Made by a program: the position numbers and the translations under genes. The notes beneath the pieces are model-generated. The model was not told where the DNA came from and did no database searches. It saw nothing but the letters and a program-made list of their open reading frames with translations. A DNA stretch of 64,000 bases from Schistocephalus solidus. Taxonomy: Eukaryota; Platyhelminthes; Cestoda; Diphyllobothriidea; Diphyllobothriidae. The stretch spans positions 62,001 to 126,000 of the forward strand of contig WEDG01001540.1 in NCBI GenBank assembly GCA_017591395.1, written 5' to 3'. Shown here piece after piece: positions 22,375 through 33,399 of this stretch (positions within the stretch are counted from its first letter, which is position 1; each line of letters opens with the position of its first letter).

Positions 22375-22855
22375 GAGTCTAGCTAAATTGTTTAGTTTTT
22401 AACAACAACTGGTCGGGGATTTGCCCGCATTCTTGTCTGCATGTCGTTCGAAAATGGCTAGTAAAGATGCCATTGCCAAGTCTCAAGTAGATGTCTCGCA
22501 ACTGTCCAACAATTGCTTCCTAACTGGAGCGTTCGCAATGCATCCCGTGACCGTCATAGAAACAACTTTTTGGAACCCACAATTTGTTTGGTTCCAGACT
22601 TTTGCTTGCGGAAATTAAATTAAATTTTCAAATATTACAAACAAATGCTTTCATTGTTTGGAAGCGCCTAAAGTGACCGTTAATCGCTTTGTCCTGAGGA
22701 ATTGATTCGTTGTTACATTATAAGATGAACAAAATTTGTCAAACGCCCATAACCACACAATTGAGGGAGGACAAAGGAAAGAAAAAAGCAAAATTAGGCT
22801 ATGTTAGTTGTATCAATTGTTACAGTTGGCATATCTAATACGACAGTTCGACCGT
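22375..22855. other. Upstream part of the Ty3 remnant or intergenic
   Basis: No firm coding feature was found. On the minus strand it could be the 5' part of gag, but no motif is secure. Confidence 0.3.
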
Positions 22856-22859
22856 CGTA

Positions 22860-23720
22860 GTCCTACGATGTCCAACGTATGCACTATGGAAGGAGTTGCA
22901 GGGACGGTGACTTGCGCGTGATTTAGTTTAACGTGATATTAGCCTTGCGCTGCAGCTACCGCATTCTCTCCTCCTCCCACCTGAGCCTGGTGTCACCACA
23001 CAGTCAAGAAAACCAGGAAAGGGCGCAGGTGGCTGGCACGGCCGGAGCCGCCCCTGGGTGTACCACCACACCTGGCTCGGATCCCACGGAGTGGGAGTGC
23101 CATAAAAGCCACATTAAGAAGGAGCCATTGCAGCCTGACTCTCAGTCCGCAAGTCAGCCACTTCACACAAAGCACACATTGGGCTGACCACGCGGTCCGA
23201 GTTATCCCGTTAGTTGGCAACCTTCCAAGCCACGGCTTTTAGCGCACCGTGATAGTTTCAAGCGCACCAGATTGTTTATGGGGAGGAAAATGCGCTGAGC
23301 TCTCGACCTCACTCTCTCCCCCACCACCACAACTGACCGGCTCGGACAGTGGTCTGAGGCGGAAGTGGGCGCAGCTGCTGGTGACCTCGCCTACGTGCAC
23401 TACGTACACGACCTGACCCTTCAAACACAGCACCAGGATTTCACACAACAGGAGGTTGATCGGTTCTTATCTCACAGTGTGAGATAGCCAGAGGTCACGT
23501 TGAGAAGGAGCCATCGCAGCCTGACTCACAGACCACCATTCAGCCCCTCCACACAACACACATTGGACTGATTGCGAGGTTTGAGTGTAATTGTCAGTTG
23601 GCAACCTTCTAACACCCGGCGCTTATCGCTACCGCACTCGCTTCTCCTCCCCCACCTGAGCTCGGTCTCATGACACAGTCAAGAAGACCGGAGATGGGAG
23701 AGGGCGCAGGTGTGGAAGGA
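22860..23720 (-). repeat. LINE 3'-end modular repeat, solo copy (modules A-B)
   Basis: This contains module A (core GGAGCCATTGCAGCCTGACT at 23121) and module B (GGAGCCATCGCAGCCTGACT near 23505). It ends in the opening of a further module (CCGGAGATGGGAGAGGGCGC). The same modules lie immediately beyond the 3' end of the LINE coding remnants at 53.7 and 57.9 kb, in the same orientation. This is therefore read as the 3' end of a heavily 5'-truncated LINE on the minus strand. Confidence 0.6.
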
Positions 23721-23744
23721 GAAGAGATCGGGAGATCGGACACG

Positions 23745-24120
23745 CCGCCGCCCTCCGATAAAACATTCCTTGTATTCCGCCGCTATATCGTTCATTCAGT
23801 ATAAAAGACCCGTACATCGCATATCTCCTTTGTACTATTCCTATATCATTATCGTACCGATAACTAACTATTCGGTATATATTACCTTTATTGTATAAAC
23901 ATTCTATGTTCGAATACGAGCTCCTATATCCATATTATCGTTCATATTGTACTCATTGGTGTCATACCGGATAATGAACCCTTTAGAAGATACAACGCCA
24001 AGAGTCACTCCCGGGAAGAAGAGGACTGATCTATATACTCGACCCTATAACTCGGCTCCCTCCTTATCGCCGAATCGGCTGGACACTACACGAGGAAGCA
24101 TTTGGTGTCCACTTGAGGAG
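23745..24120 (+). mobile_element. LTR-like promoter segment
   Basis: A TATAAAA box lies at 23800-23806 in a short region with repeated TATAT/CATAT motifs. About 170 bp later an ATG (23970) opens a frame of about 75 codons beginning MNPLEDTTPRVTPGKK. A TATA box followed by a leader and a gag-like start is the layout of an LTR retrotransposon 5' end. No matching second LTR or primer-binding site was confirmed, and the frame has no recognised motif. Confidence 0.3.
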
Positions 24121-24420
24121 TCAGCCAATGACTTCTTCGCAGATTGCGGACAGATGACTAAAGGCACCCTTGAAATGCTCGATCCAGCGCTTTAATATCT
24201 ACGGCTTCTGTAACAGGTAGGATCGTGCAGTACGAGCTGGGCAGTGGTGGCTGAGTGACTTTTTTGATGGCTGCGAAGAAACTCGTCATCTCACTGTGGG
24301 CGATGTATCCTTGGACTTCCTCATTCTTGTGAAGAATCCAATCGCCCTGCACCTTCTCAACCTCGGCTGCAGCGGGTTTTGGCAGCAGAAGGCCTGGGCT
24401 TTATTGGCATAGGTCGCATT
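24090..24420 (-). pseudogene. LINE fragment (region between endonuclease and reverse transcriptase)
   Basis: On the minus strand, KNEEVQGYIAHSEMTSFFAA (24340-24260) matches AEEIQGYVDRNEMKNFFKA in the near-complete LINE at 57.9-61.9 kb. Preceding residues (NKAQAFC, another frame) match NKAALFR there. It is a short, diverged internal fragment with frameshifts. Confidence 0.65.
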
Positions 24421-24429
24421 CAAACTTTG

Positions 24430-26790
24430 AGAGATGGTGTCACGTGTAAACATCGTTGTGTTTGAACCAGCTGTGTGTGAATCAAAGGGCTTTGAAGGCA
24501 GTGGGCGCAAATGATAAGCATATCTAATACAGAACGAGATAAATAGCAGTTAATGCGATGAGATTTGGTCATAGAAATAAGTTAGCATGTTACTTGGTTA
24601 TGAAACATGACCGTCGATAACTACTGATTTAGAGCATTTCTGAGTGGACTATATTTAAATCGTTCGTTAAGGTATTTCCGCACACAAACCATATGGAAGA
24701 GGGCCGAACCCCTCTGTTTCCGTAAATGTCACTTATATTATGGACGAAAACCTCATCAATAGCGCACTTCCCAAAACTCACATGTCTCTGTCTAGCCTGA
24801 TTTTGGACAACTTGACTTTTAACTGAAAATCAGCGAAGAATTTTTTTTCTATTTTCGAAAACCGTGGTCCGCTCCTTATGTCGCCTCCACTTCACTCCTC
24901 TCCTCTGATTGAGTTATATGTTTTTGTACGATGTAGCGACTGAAACACTGGATATATAATTACCAACAATATTTCAGTTTTCCGTTTTCTTTAGGGGAAA
25001 AATAGGAGCACACCAGTAGGAGACGTTTACTCTATACAAAATTCTGTTGATGGCTTAAACCAGTGACGCACGGCCAATGATAAGTCCAAGCGCATACATG
25101 CGAACAAGTGTGAGGTGGATTTCACTGTTTCAACGCATGTCCCAAGAGACAGTCAGTCCGTGTCTGTTTGGTGAATTAGCGGCATGGTTACCGAGTTAAT
25201 AAACGGTGTCTACCACCTCGATGCGCACACGCTTTACACACCCAAAAGCAGCGATCACATGATTCCTGGCATTTATTGTGTGCTAAAGGAGGTTGACTTT
25301 TGTACGCTCACGGTACCTACACTCGCTCTCAAATACCCAACAAAATGAAGGGGTTAGCAGCGAAGCAAAGGACAAAACAGGCAGCCAGCGTACGCGGTGG
25401 CTGAAAACATACATCCATTGTGCTAGGAGTTCTTCGAACCGTTAGCAAGGTCTGATACTGCGGCCTGTGCAAAAGTGTAGTTGGAGCAGAAGACGGACGA
25501 AATGTTGCAATAATATCGTCGTGTACCAGTGTGTTGGCACATTGATATAAGAGCTTCGACCATCAATATGAGAGGTAACTACATGATGACGCAGCATGTT
25601 CCGAGACACTAATTATTCAGTAAATTTAATGCCATCCTAATTCGAAATTCGAGTTAGCGTGGAAAAATTTGACAACTTGAAATGCTACTGGTTAAAACCC
25701 CAAAGTACGTTGAATCTCTTAAAAGCGATCGTGGATGATATTCAGGATACCGTGAGGGGAGGAGGTGGCTTGTCAAAAGGTGGGGTTTTTAAATATTAGC
25801 ATTTTAGGACGATATTTGCACTATTCTATGAAAGTCAAAGGTCCTGGACAGGAGGTCAGTTCTGCTGACAGTACTCTTCTTAACCTGCGACGGATATCGG
25901 CACGACTGTTTTCCATGCCGTATGCACCTTTTCTGGCACAAGAATTCAGCAGCCAAACAGTAGAAGTACGTGCATATTGAGATTTGCCAGGTCCAATGAC
26001 TGTCTTGTGTATAATCACATCAGGGTATCTTATTTGTACCTGGTAAGTTAGTATGATTACCCTGATCCCTGTGATTTCTGGGCGCAGTTCCCTTTAATAA
26101 AATGGGAACGAGACAAGTATGAAACAGTTACCCTGTAAAAAGGCTCATGTATTGTCTTGGTTTCTGAGCGCGTCTCTAGGCCGGGCGAAGTTGGCGTGGA
26201 TGACTTTCTCACGTATACACTAATCAGTGTCACTTTGTCGAGACTATTGGATGATCTCCGAGTTTGTGGACATCTGTGGTCTGACCCTCTTTCGAACTAC
26301 ATGTACGCATCTTCCAACCGCTTGAAATAATTTTTCGAACCAATTATTTGACGAAGATCATCCTGTGCTTTACTTAGCTGCATCGCTCGGTGCGCTGACG
26401 AACCGAAAAGAAGCCGATCCATGATGTATATTTGCTATAACACAGCTTCCACTGACTGATATAAAAATTTGCCCCCCCCCCCCCTCCGATTTACTGGCTT
26501 GATCTCCTAATTGTGACCGACAAATGGCGTTAAAAGCGGTGTTTTGGAAATATTTAGCTGACCGTTTGCTATGTATTTCTGCAATTTTCCATAATCTCTC
26601 TCCGCCATTTCTGCGGTCCTTCTTCACCCTTAGCTTATTCAACAACGTTTGCAACTCAGACTGAGATAGATTGTAAAGGTATTCTGGTAGGCCGTTATAG
26701 TTTAAACACCTTTTGCAGACCAAAAGCTCAATGAAAGCTTCATATCGAACACGAGTGTCATGTTTTAGTGCGTTGTGCACTACCGATTTT
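24430..26790. other. Intergenic, nothing firm; 13-base C run
   Basis: AT-rich, with no gene recognised. A run of 13 C lies at 26472-26484. The minus-strand frame 26813-26370 overlaps it and has no family motif. Confidence 0.4.
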
Positions 26791-26799
26791 AATCTCATT

Positions 26800-27337
26800 T
26801 TAGGCCCCATCATTGTGATTGACGCTCCTCTTTGTTAACGAAAGAGTAAGGTTTTCGCCATTGCTCGAATTCGTTCGCCACCCGTTGTTCTGAAAAAAGA
26901 AACAAATTCCTTCAGTTTCAGCCTCAATCTACGATTGTCATGTTATCGAGATCCCGATTCCCTTCAGCAGTTCCCGTTTATAACTTTTGGCAGTTCTCAG
27001 TTAACCAGTCGGGTTGCCTGAGTTTGTGATATTGTCTAATTCGCCGAATACCTTCGCACCGTTAGCCTGCTACCATGATTGCATTCGAGTTAGTGGGGTT
27101 CTTCCTTAAGGCAGACGAACACCCCTTGACGTCGTTTAATCCATTAAAATTGTCGCCCTTAGAGGCTTTCTTTCTGTTGTTGTTTATGCTCTCTCCGCCG
27201 TCGTCCCTCCTCGCTTTAGTTTTGAGTGAGTATCCTGCTGTGCTGAATGTTAATCGAAACCTGTCGAATAATTTGGAAGTTTTTAGCAATGCACATTCCT
27301 TTCCTGACTCTACTTGATCGTCGGATTTATTTGTCAT
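26800..27337 (-). CDS. Candidate two-exon small gene (117 aa), unknown
   Basis: The ATG at 27337 opens 88 codons to ATG before GTAGCA (exon end 27074). The 184-bp intron ends in a very good acceptor (GTTTCTTTTTTCAG, exon start 26889). The frame continues for 29 codons to a TAA at 26800. Both parts share an unusual composition rich in Asn, Ser, Gly and Lys (FNGLNDVKG, then TNSSNGENL), which supports the join. There is no signal peptide, membrane segment or known motif. It could instead be a chance pair of frames. A second frame after the same acceptor (QRVANEFEQWRKPYSFVNKE) also looks protein-like, which weakens the model. Confidence 0.3.
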
Positions 27338-27339
27338 GG

Positions 27340-28755
27340 CTCCCGTGCCCTTATCCCCACGGTTGTCTTATGTAATGCTCCTTACGGGTGAACGCGAGAA
27401 CTTTGCTTTGCTGGAGTCTAGATTTACTTCCACATTCAACTACCAAAATTTCTTCGCCCTAGTAAGCACCTTCACGCAGTGGTCAGGTGTGCTTACGCTT
27501 CTGCATTTGGTATATCTAGAGATGCGCTAAATTTCTTCCGGGAAAATAATTTGGAAACAGTAAATTAGCATAGTTTTGAGGCAAGCTTTAAATTCCAGAG
27601 CTTTGTGGCGTATACGTTTGTCTTTATAATTGTCCTGGTATAGCATGGAATTTCATGAGCATCCACTCCATATTTTTTTAATTTCAGAAGTGCAATTACT
27701 AGGTTTTTCGGAGGTTTTTCACTTATGATTGAGGATGCGCTGCGCTGCTGCTTTCAAAGCTTTGAATTTGAAGACTCGGTTAAAGGGTAGGAAAAATTAG
27801 ACTGATGTGTGCAGAAACCCCGAGACTGCATCTAAGTGCTTGACACGTCTGACTTCTTTACACAGACTATTCAAAACAGCGCCTCTTATTTCACCCCAGT
27901 AGCGTCAGCTCTCGGCTGATTCTATGTCTCGTAGCCGCTAGACGTTATTTTTCGACATATCGATTACGTGCATTACTGTGTAGCGTAAAAAATCCGTTGC
28001 AGCGCCCCTGTTCAGCACACAACGCACGCGCAATGCGTGTGCGTGTGTTGTGGGTGCGCGAGGGTGCGTGTGTTACGGACTGCGCTCTCTACAACATGCG
28101 CTACACCTGCATACTGTTCCATTTATTTAAACTGTGATACAGTAACATTGCCTGTTTCACTACTCCATATTGCTACCGACCCCGCTAACCGTGCAACGGA
28201 CACCAAATATTTGTTTTTTATCCCTTACTGTGTACTGTGCTTTTAGTGCTATCGTGAGTTGCACTCACTGAGCCGCATATTAATGACCAATCGTGTCAGC
28301 GATCTGAAAGGACACCGATAAGGTGGTAATCGCTCATATTTTTTTATTGTGCTGTTAGTAAGGGGGAGGGAAACTGACAGAGTCGATTATCGTTGGTTGG
28401 TTTAAGGTCAGGTAAAAGGTTTTTCACTGCCCTGGTAATTGGTGTTTGATAAAGTAACCCAATACAACCCACTTTGAGGCCCTCGGAGTCACATCGTGTT
28501 ATATGCCAAGTAAGACGGAACCGCTCCACCGTTTCTGCACAAATGCAACAAGGCCCCGGGGCGTCTCGCGCATTTTATTGAATATTTAAATGTGACAATC
28601 GTTTTCTTTACTCCATTTCGGTCTGCGGCTCATGTGCCTCTTCCTGAAACCCGACGATACTTGTCTGTGTCAATTCAGCATGCAGTAAAATAACGCTTCT
28701 GAACTGATACCGCCTCTATAGTTCAAATGATTTTGCTCTATTCAAAGGCCTGCTA
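27340..28755. other. Intergenic or intronic, nothing firm
   Basis: Short frames only. A GT-rich stretch (GTGTGCGTGTG) at about 28037-28070 is low complexity. No RNA gene or repeat was recognised. Confidence 0.4.
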
Positions 28756-28757
28756 AC

Positions 28758-28912
28758 CTCAAACTTCAATGACCCACAGAATGTGGTGCCTCGGACAAAG
28801 AAGGTTGCCAAGTCAGTCGGTTTATCCAGCAATTTCGCGCTAAACCACAGTTTTATGCAGCTGTATTTCCGGCAGGTGATGGTTGCCGACTTGATGAAGT
28901 TGACTGTTTCAG
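28758..28912 (-). other. Candidate exon (155 bp), unknown protein
   Basis: A strong pyrimidine tract (CCCCTCCCCCTCCCCTAG) precedes 2 bases plus 51 open codons. The exon ends AAGTTTGAG before GTTAGC. The peptide (KLWFSAKLLDKPTDLATFFV, then RGTTFCGSLKFE) looks like folded-domain protein, but I do not recognise the family. Its starting phase fits the exon at 35844-35963, so they may belong to one long minus-strand gene. Confidence 0.4.
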
Positions 28913-28979
28913 CTAGGGGAGGGGGAGGGGTTGGGTCTTCGGCATTAACGGACTGCTCCATGACTGTGAACTTTTAAAT

Positions 28980-30185
28980 GTCAGTCCTATTTGGTAGATC
29001 CGAGGGCTCATCAAGCGTGATTAAGGCTACCTATCCACCACACATATCTCCAGCCATTTTCGCTTTTTTATCTGCTCTTTCAGAAAAAAAGCAGAAGTCT
29101 GATTTACGCGGAAAAATATCACGGCGCGGTATTCATATTGAGCGTGGGAGGGCCGTCTATCCAGTTCTTTATATATTACGCTCTCTTTTTGTCCAGTAGC
29201 ATCGAGATGGACTCGGTGTCAATAGGAAAGTTAGTCACAGGATTCATAATAATGAAGTGTTTCCCTTTAAAATTGCTCTTGAAATGCCTGTCCGACAGTC
29301 ATAAATCCCCTTGTATACTAAATCCATATGTTATGGAAGGCAGTAAAAAGCAATTTTTTGCTGGTTAGTAAAACATTTCTGCCCTCTTAGCGCCTTGGAA
29401 CACGCAATAACGTAAGTTGCCCAAGTGCAACATCAGTCGGTTCTAACCCGCATAGTCAGCCTGTCACTGCAGATGCCTTTAAATACCTGAATCTACAAGG
29501 CAACCCGTTACGAAAGTCACTTCACATGTGCGATGTTAGGATACAACTGCATTCAGCAGCTGTGTTAGGTGTAGCGTCAAACAAACTTCAGCCTCTGCTC
29601 AGAGTCCGCCAGAAGTTTTTGGAAAGCTGAAAGAAACTTATTGGAAAATAGGAGAATTACTTTCATAATGTATATGGTAAGAACCGGGATATCTGCTGCC
29701 TAGATGGAAAGGCCAGGATTGCGACCTGCAGCTGCACTATATCAATGCGGTCTATAATGCACGAAGGTTCTGGGTAATTGAATTTAAAAAAAATGCAAGC
29801 AGACATTGCCTAGCGAAAGAGGTATAAAGCAGTCTCTTGGTGGGCATCGTCAGTTTTTTCTGGTAAGGCAGCCTGTTGCGAAGTCCTCCCAGTAAGCCTG
29901 ATTTATTAGTCTGTGGGTAGTCTGTGTGTAGTTTAACCGTCTCCGACGATTAGGTCCACCGCGTACCCCACGGAATAGGCGCGGCGCCGGCGACTAGCGC
30001 TTGGACAGACTTGCACGACACCTACCACACTCTTCCCCTCACTCACCTTGGTCCGATAGAAGATACTGCCAGGATTACCGGAGTTTTTGTGCGGGGACGC
30101 AAAGGTTGACAATAGTAAATAAACTCTCTGTACGAACCAAACTCGACCTAGTTCTAACTGCATGTACTAGGCTTCTGTAAGAGCC
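28980..30185. other. Intergenic or intronic, nothing firm
   Basis: A possible minus-strand mini-exon near 30050-30130 ends at a good donor (CCAAG before GTGAGT). It fits neither neighbouring exon in phase, so it is not called. Confidence 0.3.
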
Positions 30186-30189
30186 GTTC

Positions 30190-30450
30190 GAAATTCACCT
30201 GTGTGTGAGGGCCACAGAAGCCAAACTAAGTAGGAGCCATTCCAGTTCGCCTCTCAGTCCTGAGAAGGATCAAGTTATTCGATCAGTTGGCAATCTTCCC
30301 AGTCACGAGTCTTAGCCGGGCGTGATAGATTCAGGCGCGTCAGATTTATTATGCTGGGGGGTGCGCTGATTTGTCTCGAGGGTTCAATCCTCCTGTGCCG
30401 ACCTCACTCTCTCTTCCCTCTCCTATACACAATTAGACTTTTCGAACTTG
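30190..30450 (-). repeat. Degenerate solo copy of the LINE 3'-end repeat
   Basis: It keeps the module landmarks in order: AGGAGCCATTCCAG, CAGTTGGCAATCTTCCCAG, GCGTGATAGATTCA and GACCTCACTCTCTC. It is more diverged than the copies at 23, 52 and 57 kb, so probably older. Same orientation as those copies. Confidence 0.55.
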
Positions 30451-30454
30451 TCAA

Positions 30455-32630
30455 CCAACTGATTAAGTGATTGGGCGTACTGTGTAACATCGGCCATGAA
30501 TGCTTCCGTCATTTGCATGTACGGCAGCAGCTAAGGGTGCGCATAGACTCGGCACTGCCCGACACGCACTTGTAAGAGCATTTGCGATCACGGCTTGGAT
30601 CCAGCGCCGCCAGATGTGAGGACAATGTGTTAATACCAGCCTAAAAGCAGGCTTTGGCATTTAATTCCGAGACAGTCTCCATATGTCAGTTTAAAAATTA
30701 GGCGAAGATGAAGTCTCGTTAACTGTCTGCCACAAGATCCACTGTTTTTTTTGCGGGACGCCTCATTTAAGGCGTTGTTTATAAGCTGGTTATAAAGCAG
30801 GCCCGTAGGGTCATTTCCACCGGACTGCAATGGCAAGCCGTTCTAACGTGATACGTCCGAATGAACCGTATGGAGCCAAGGTGATTTGCTTTGAAGGTTT
30901 AAATCTCTGTCTAGTACAGAACACGGTAAGCATAGTCTAAAGTTCGGAAAACAGATCTTCTGAAATGCATGATAAAACACGTGAATAACAATTAATGGTT
31001 GATTGTATTGGATCTTCCGCTATAAAAAAGCGGCAGAACGAAATAGGACCGTGGTGAGTAGTTTTTCCGACCAGACGTTTTTTTCTTACCAGTGATCCTA
31101 CGTTCTGCATGCAAGCAAAAACGAACACGCAGAAAAGTTTTCATACGCTCTAAACCACAGGAAGCGTCTTGCGCTGTTGTGTCTCTGAGGGTATCACGCG
31201 GAATACTGACCTGCAAAAAACGCCATCTCAGTCTTCCTTATTCATGTCGGCATCGTTTCACAGTTGTTACTTGCGAATCGGAAGAGAAAACTCAGTACCT
31301 CCCTTCAATGCGATACGCCGACTCAGGTTCAAACCTTTAGAGATGTCATCATCTAGCGTTGGAATATCTATATTTATTGACGACGGCGCAGTCAGAAGTG
31401 ACTAGATGCTTACCTCCATCGGTTGTTAAAACGTCCTGTCAGTGCTTTTGCACAAGTTCTACTTATTTGATTTGTAAACTGCGCTGCACGATACCACTTT
31501 CCCACGCCCTTGTCGCTTCTGTATGCAAACATATCTCTACGATGGTTAATCTCAGGCGTTTTAAATTGTGCTTTGTATAAGACCTTTGCCACTTTGCACT
31601 CTATGAGATAATATGCGTTCCTATGCAATTGACGTCTTATTCCATTACCGGTGGGGCGAACATGCGACCTATCTTCCACAAAGACTTAGATCATGAACCC
31701 CTATTAGTTAACGGCACTTCAGTTAATTTTCTGTAGGATACAAACAGCTAGAATTCCGACAAAGTTGAAACCAAAAGTCCAAAAAAGTGTGTAGTTCCCA
31801 CCACACATCACGGATTTCCTCCGTTTGACGGAAAATTCTAATTAACCTGCGCTATGTCAGCCATACTGATGCAGGTGCTAACGCAGTGAGACATGGACTA
31901 AATCTGTGTAGTGAACTGTCGGAGCAATTCGAGGAAAATTTTGGCGCAGTGGCAATCCCATTATCTATGGGCGCCATGTTATTGCACAACCGCTGTATTG
32001 CATTGACTGTTCCTTCCTGAGGGAGACGCATGACACTGCGTAGGCTGGGTAGTGAATACACGCTGCGGCAGAGGAGAACGAGGGCGTGATAGGCTGGCCA
32101 TCGTGATTGAAAAGTTACTCAAATTGGTCACACCAGTGCTCGACCCTGACTGGATTGCGGGAAATAGCGACACCATTCACATCGGGAACAGTAACTGGGC
32201 TCATAGAGCCTACAAAAATTCTCGGAATTATCTGTTAGCCTTCTAATGTCACCAACTCTTGAGGCCTTCCCTGTCAGATCGCCATCTCAGCATTGTAGTT
32301 TTTCGGTCATGTCCAGCCGACCTTAGTGTAACTTTCCAGACTTGGGAAGAAGAATCACTGCGGGTCCTAAATAGAGCCATCTGAACAGACAAGTACAAGA
32401 TTCTTCCGCGTATCTCTTGAACGTGGCACCGCTACCACCTTCAACTTCAATGCGGTTCGTTAAAAGATATTGAATTATTCTGCTCATAATTTCGACTAGA
32501 CTGTATTGTCGTAAATTTACCACATCAGGTTGTCTTACACACAAAATTTTAGGCGCAGATGGCAGCTTAACTGTCAAGCATGTACAAACGAAAGCATGGT
32601 CGGGTCAATCGGCGTTGCCAGTTTCGGTAC
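30455..32630. other. Intergenic or intronic, nothing firm
   Basis: Several short frames occur (for example the minus-strand frame 32577-32323) without recognised motifs or clear splice pairs. No repeat was identified. Confidence 0.35.
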
Positions 32631-32636
32631 AATGCA

Positions 32637-33395
32637 TCGGTCCGTAATCATGGAACTAGTTGCGGAACCCTGAACTGGCTAGAATCTAGTCAGTCTGACT
32701 GGCCATGTGGACATCGTTTAAATTTGAGATCAGCAGATGCTTACGGAAATGGTGAAAGCATGTGTTTATGACAAGAAGCTGGTTATGTTCAGAAAAAAAC
32801 CTTACAATTTCTCATAGGCGGCCAGTCCGATAAGTCGCTTAACACACCCGGTCCATTTCGGTCACCGGCAAAAATCCGTAGATCACGACAATGGAGCTCC
32901 TCGAACAGTTCTTGCAGCCGCGAGTTAGTTTATCACGCTAATCCGCATCAGAGGCTAGCTCGTTGACGAAAACGGCAGCGATGTTTGTTAAGTGTTAATT
33001 CCTTAGCCACTAGGTCCTTGTTTGGTTCGCACAAAAGCGGAACATGATTCATGTGTTGTGGGGAGCGCTCGACACACCGTATCTCCTAGCTGCACCGCGT
33101 AGGTCGCTGTGATATATGATGAAGTCAAGGTTGACTCTGAGCTTTCCCGAGCTTCTGAGTTGGAGGTTCCGAATGCAAGCAGGCAGCTGATATCCACCGT
33201 ATTGTTGAAGACTGCACGCCGTGAGACTTTGGGTAACAGGGTCAGGGAACGTTCACACATCCCAACATCCAATACGAATGAGCACATAGTCGATTGGGCA
33301 GTCTAGCTCACCTCCTATTTGTCTACATAACAGGACCAGGATCGCGAAGCATATCGGTTCCCGCGGACGTCATAGCATGGACCGTAATACTTAAA
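32637..33395. repeat. Interspersed repeat family R2, copy b
   Basis: This is the partner of 14990-15765 in the same orientation, with the same series of landmarks (GTTATGTTCAGAAA, GTAGATCACGACAA, CATCCAATAC, CAGTCTAGCTCACC, GGACCAGGATCGC). No shared open frame survives. Confidence 0.5.
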
Positions 33396-33399
33396 CCAG

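Noticed and set aside
30050..30130. Minus-strand mini-exon ending at CCAAG before GTGAGT
   Set aside because: Good donor, but phase fits neither neighbouring candidate exon and the peptide is short.
32323..32577. Minus-strand coding exon
   Set aside because: The frame looks partly protein-like, but no convincing acceptor and donor pair was found.
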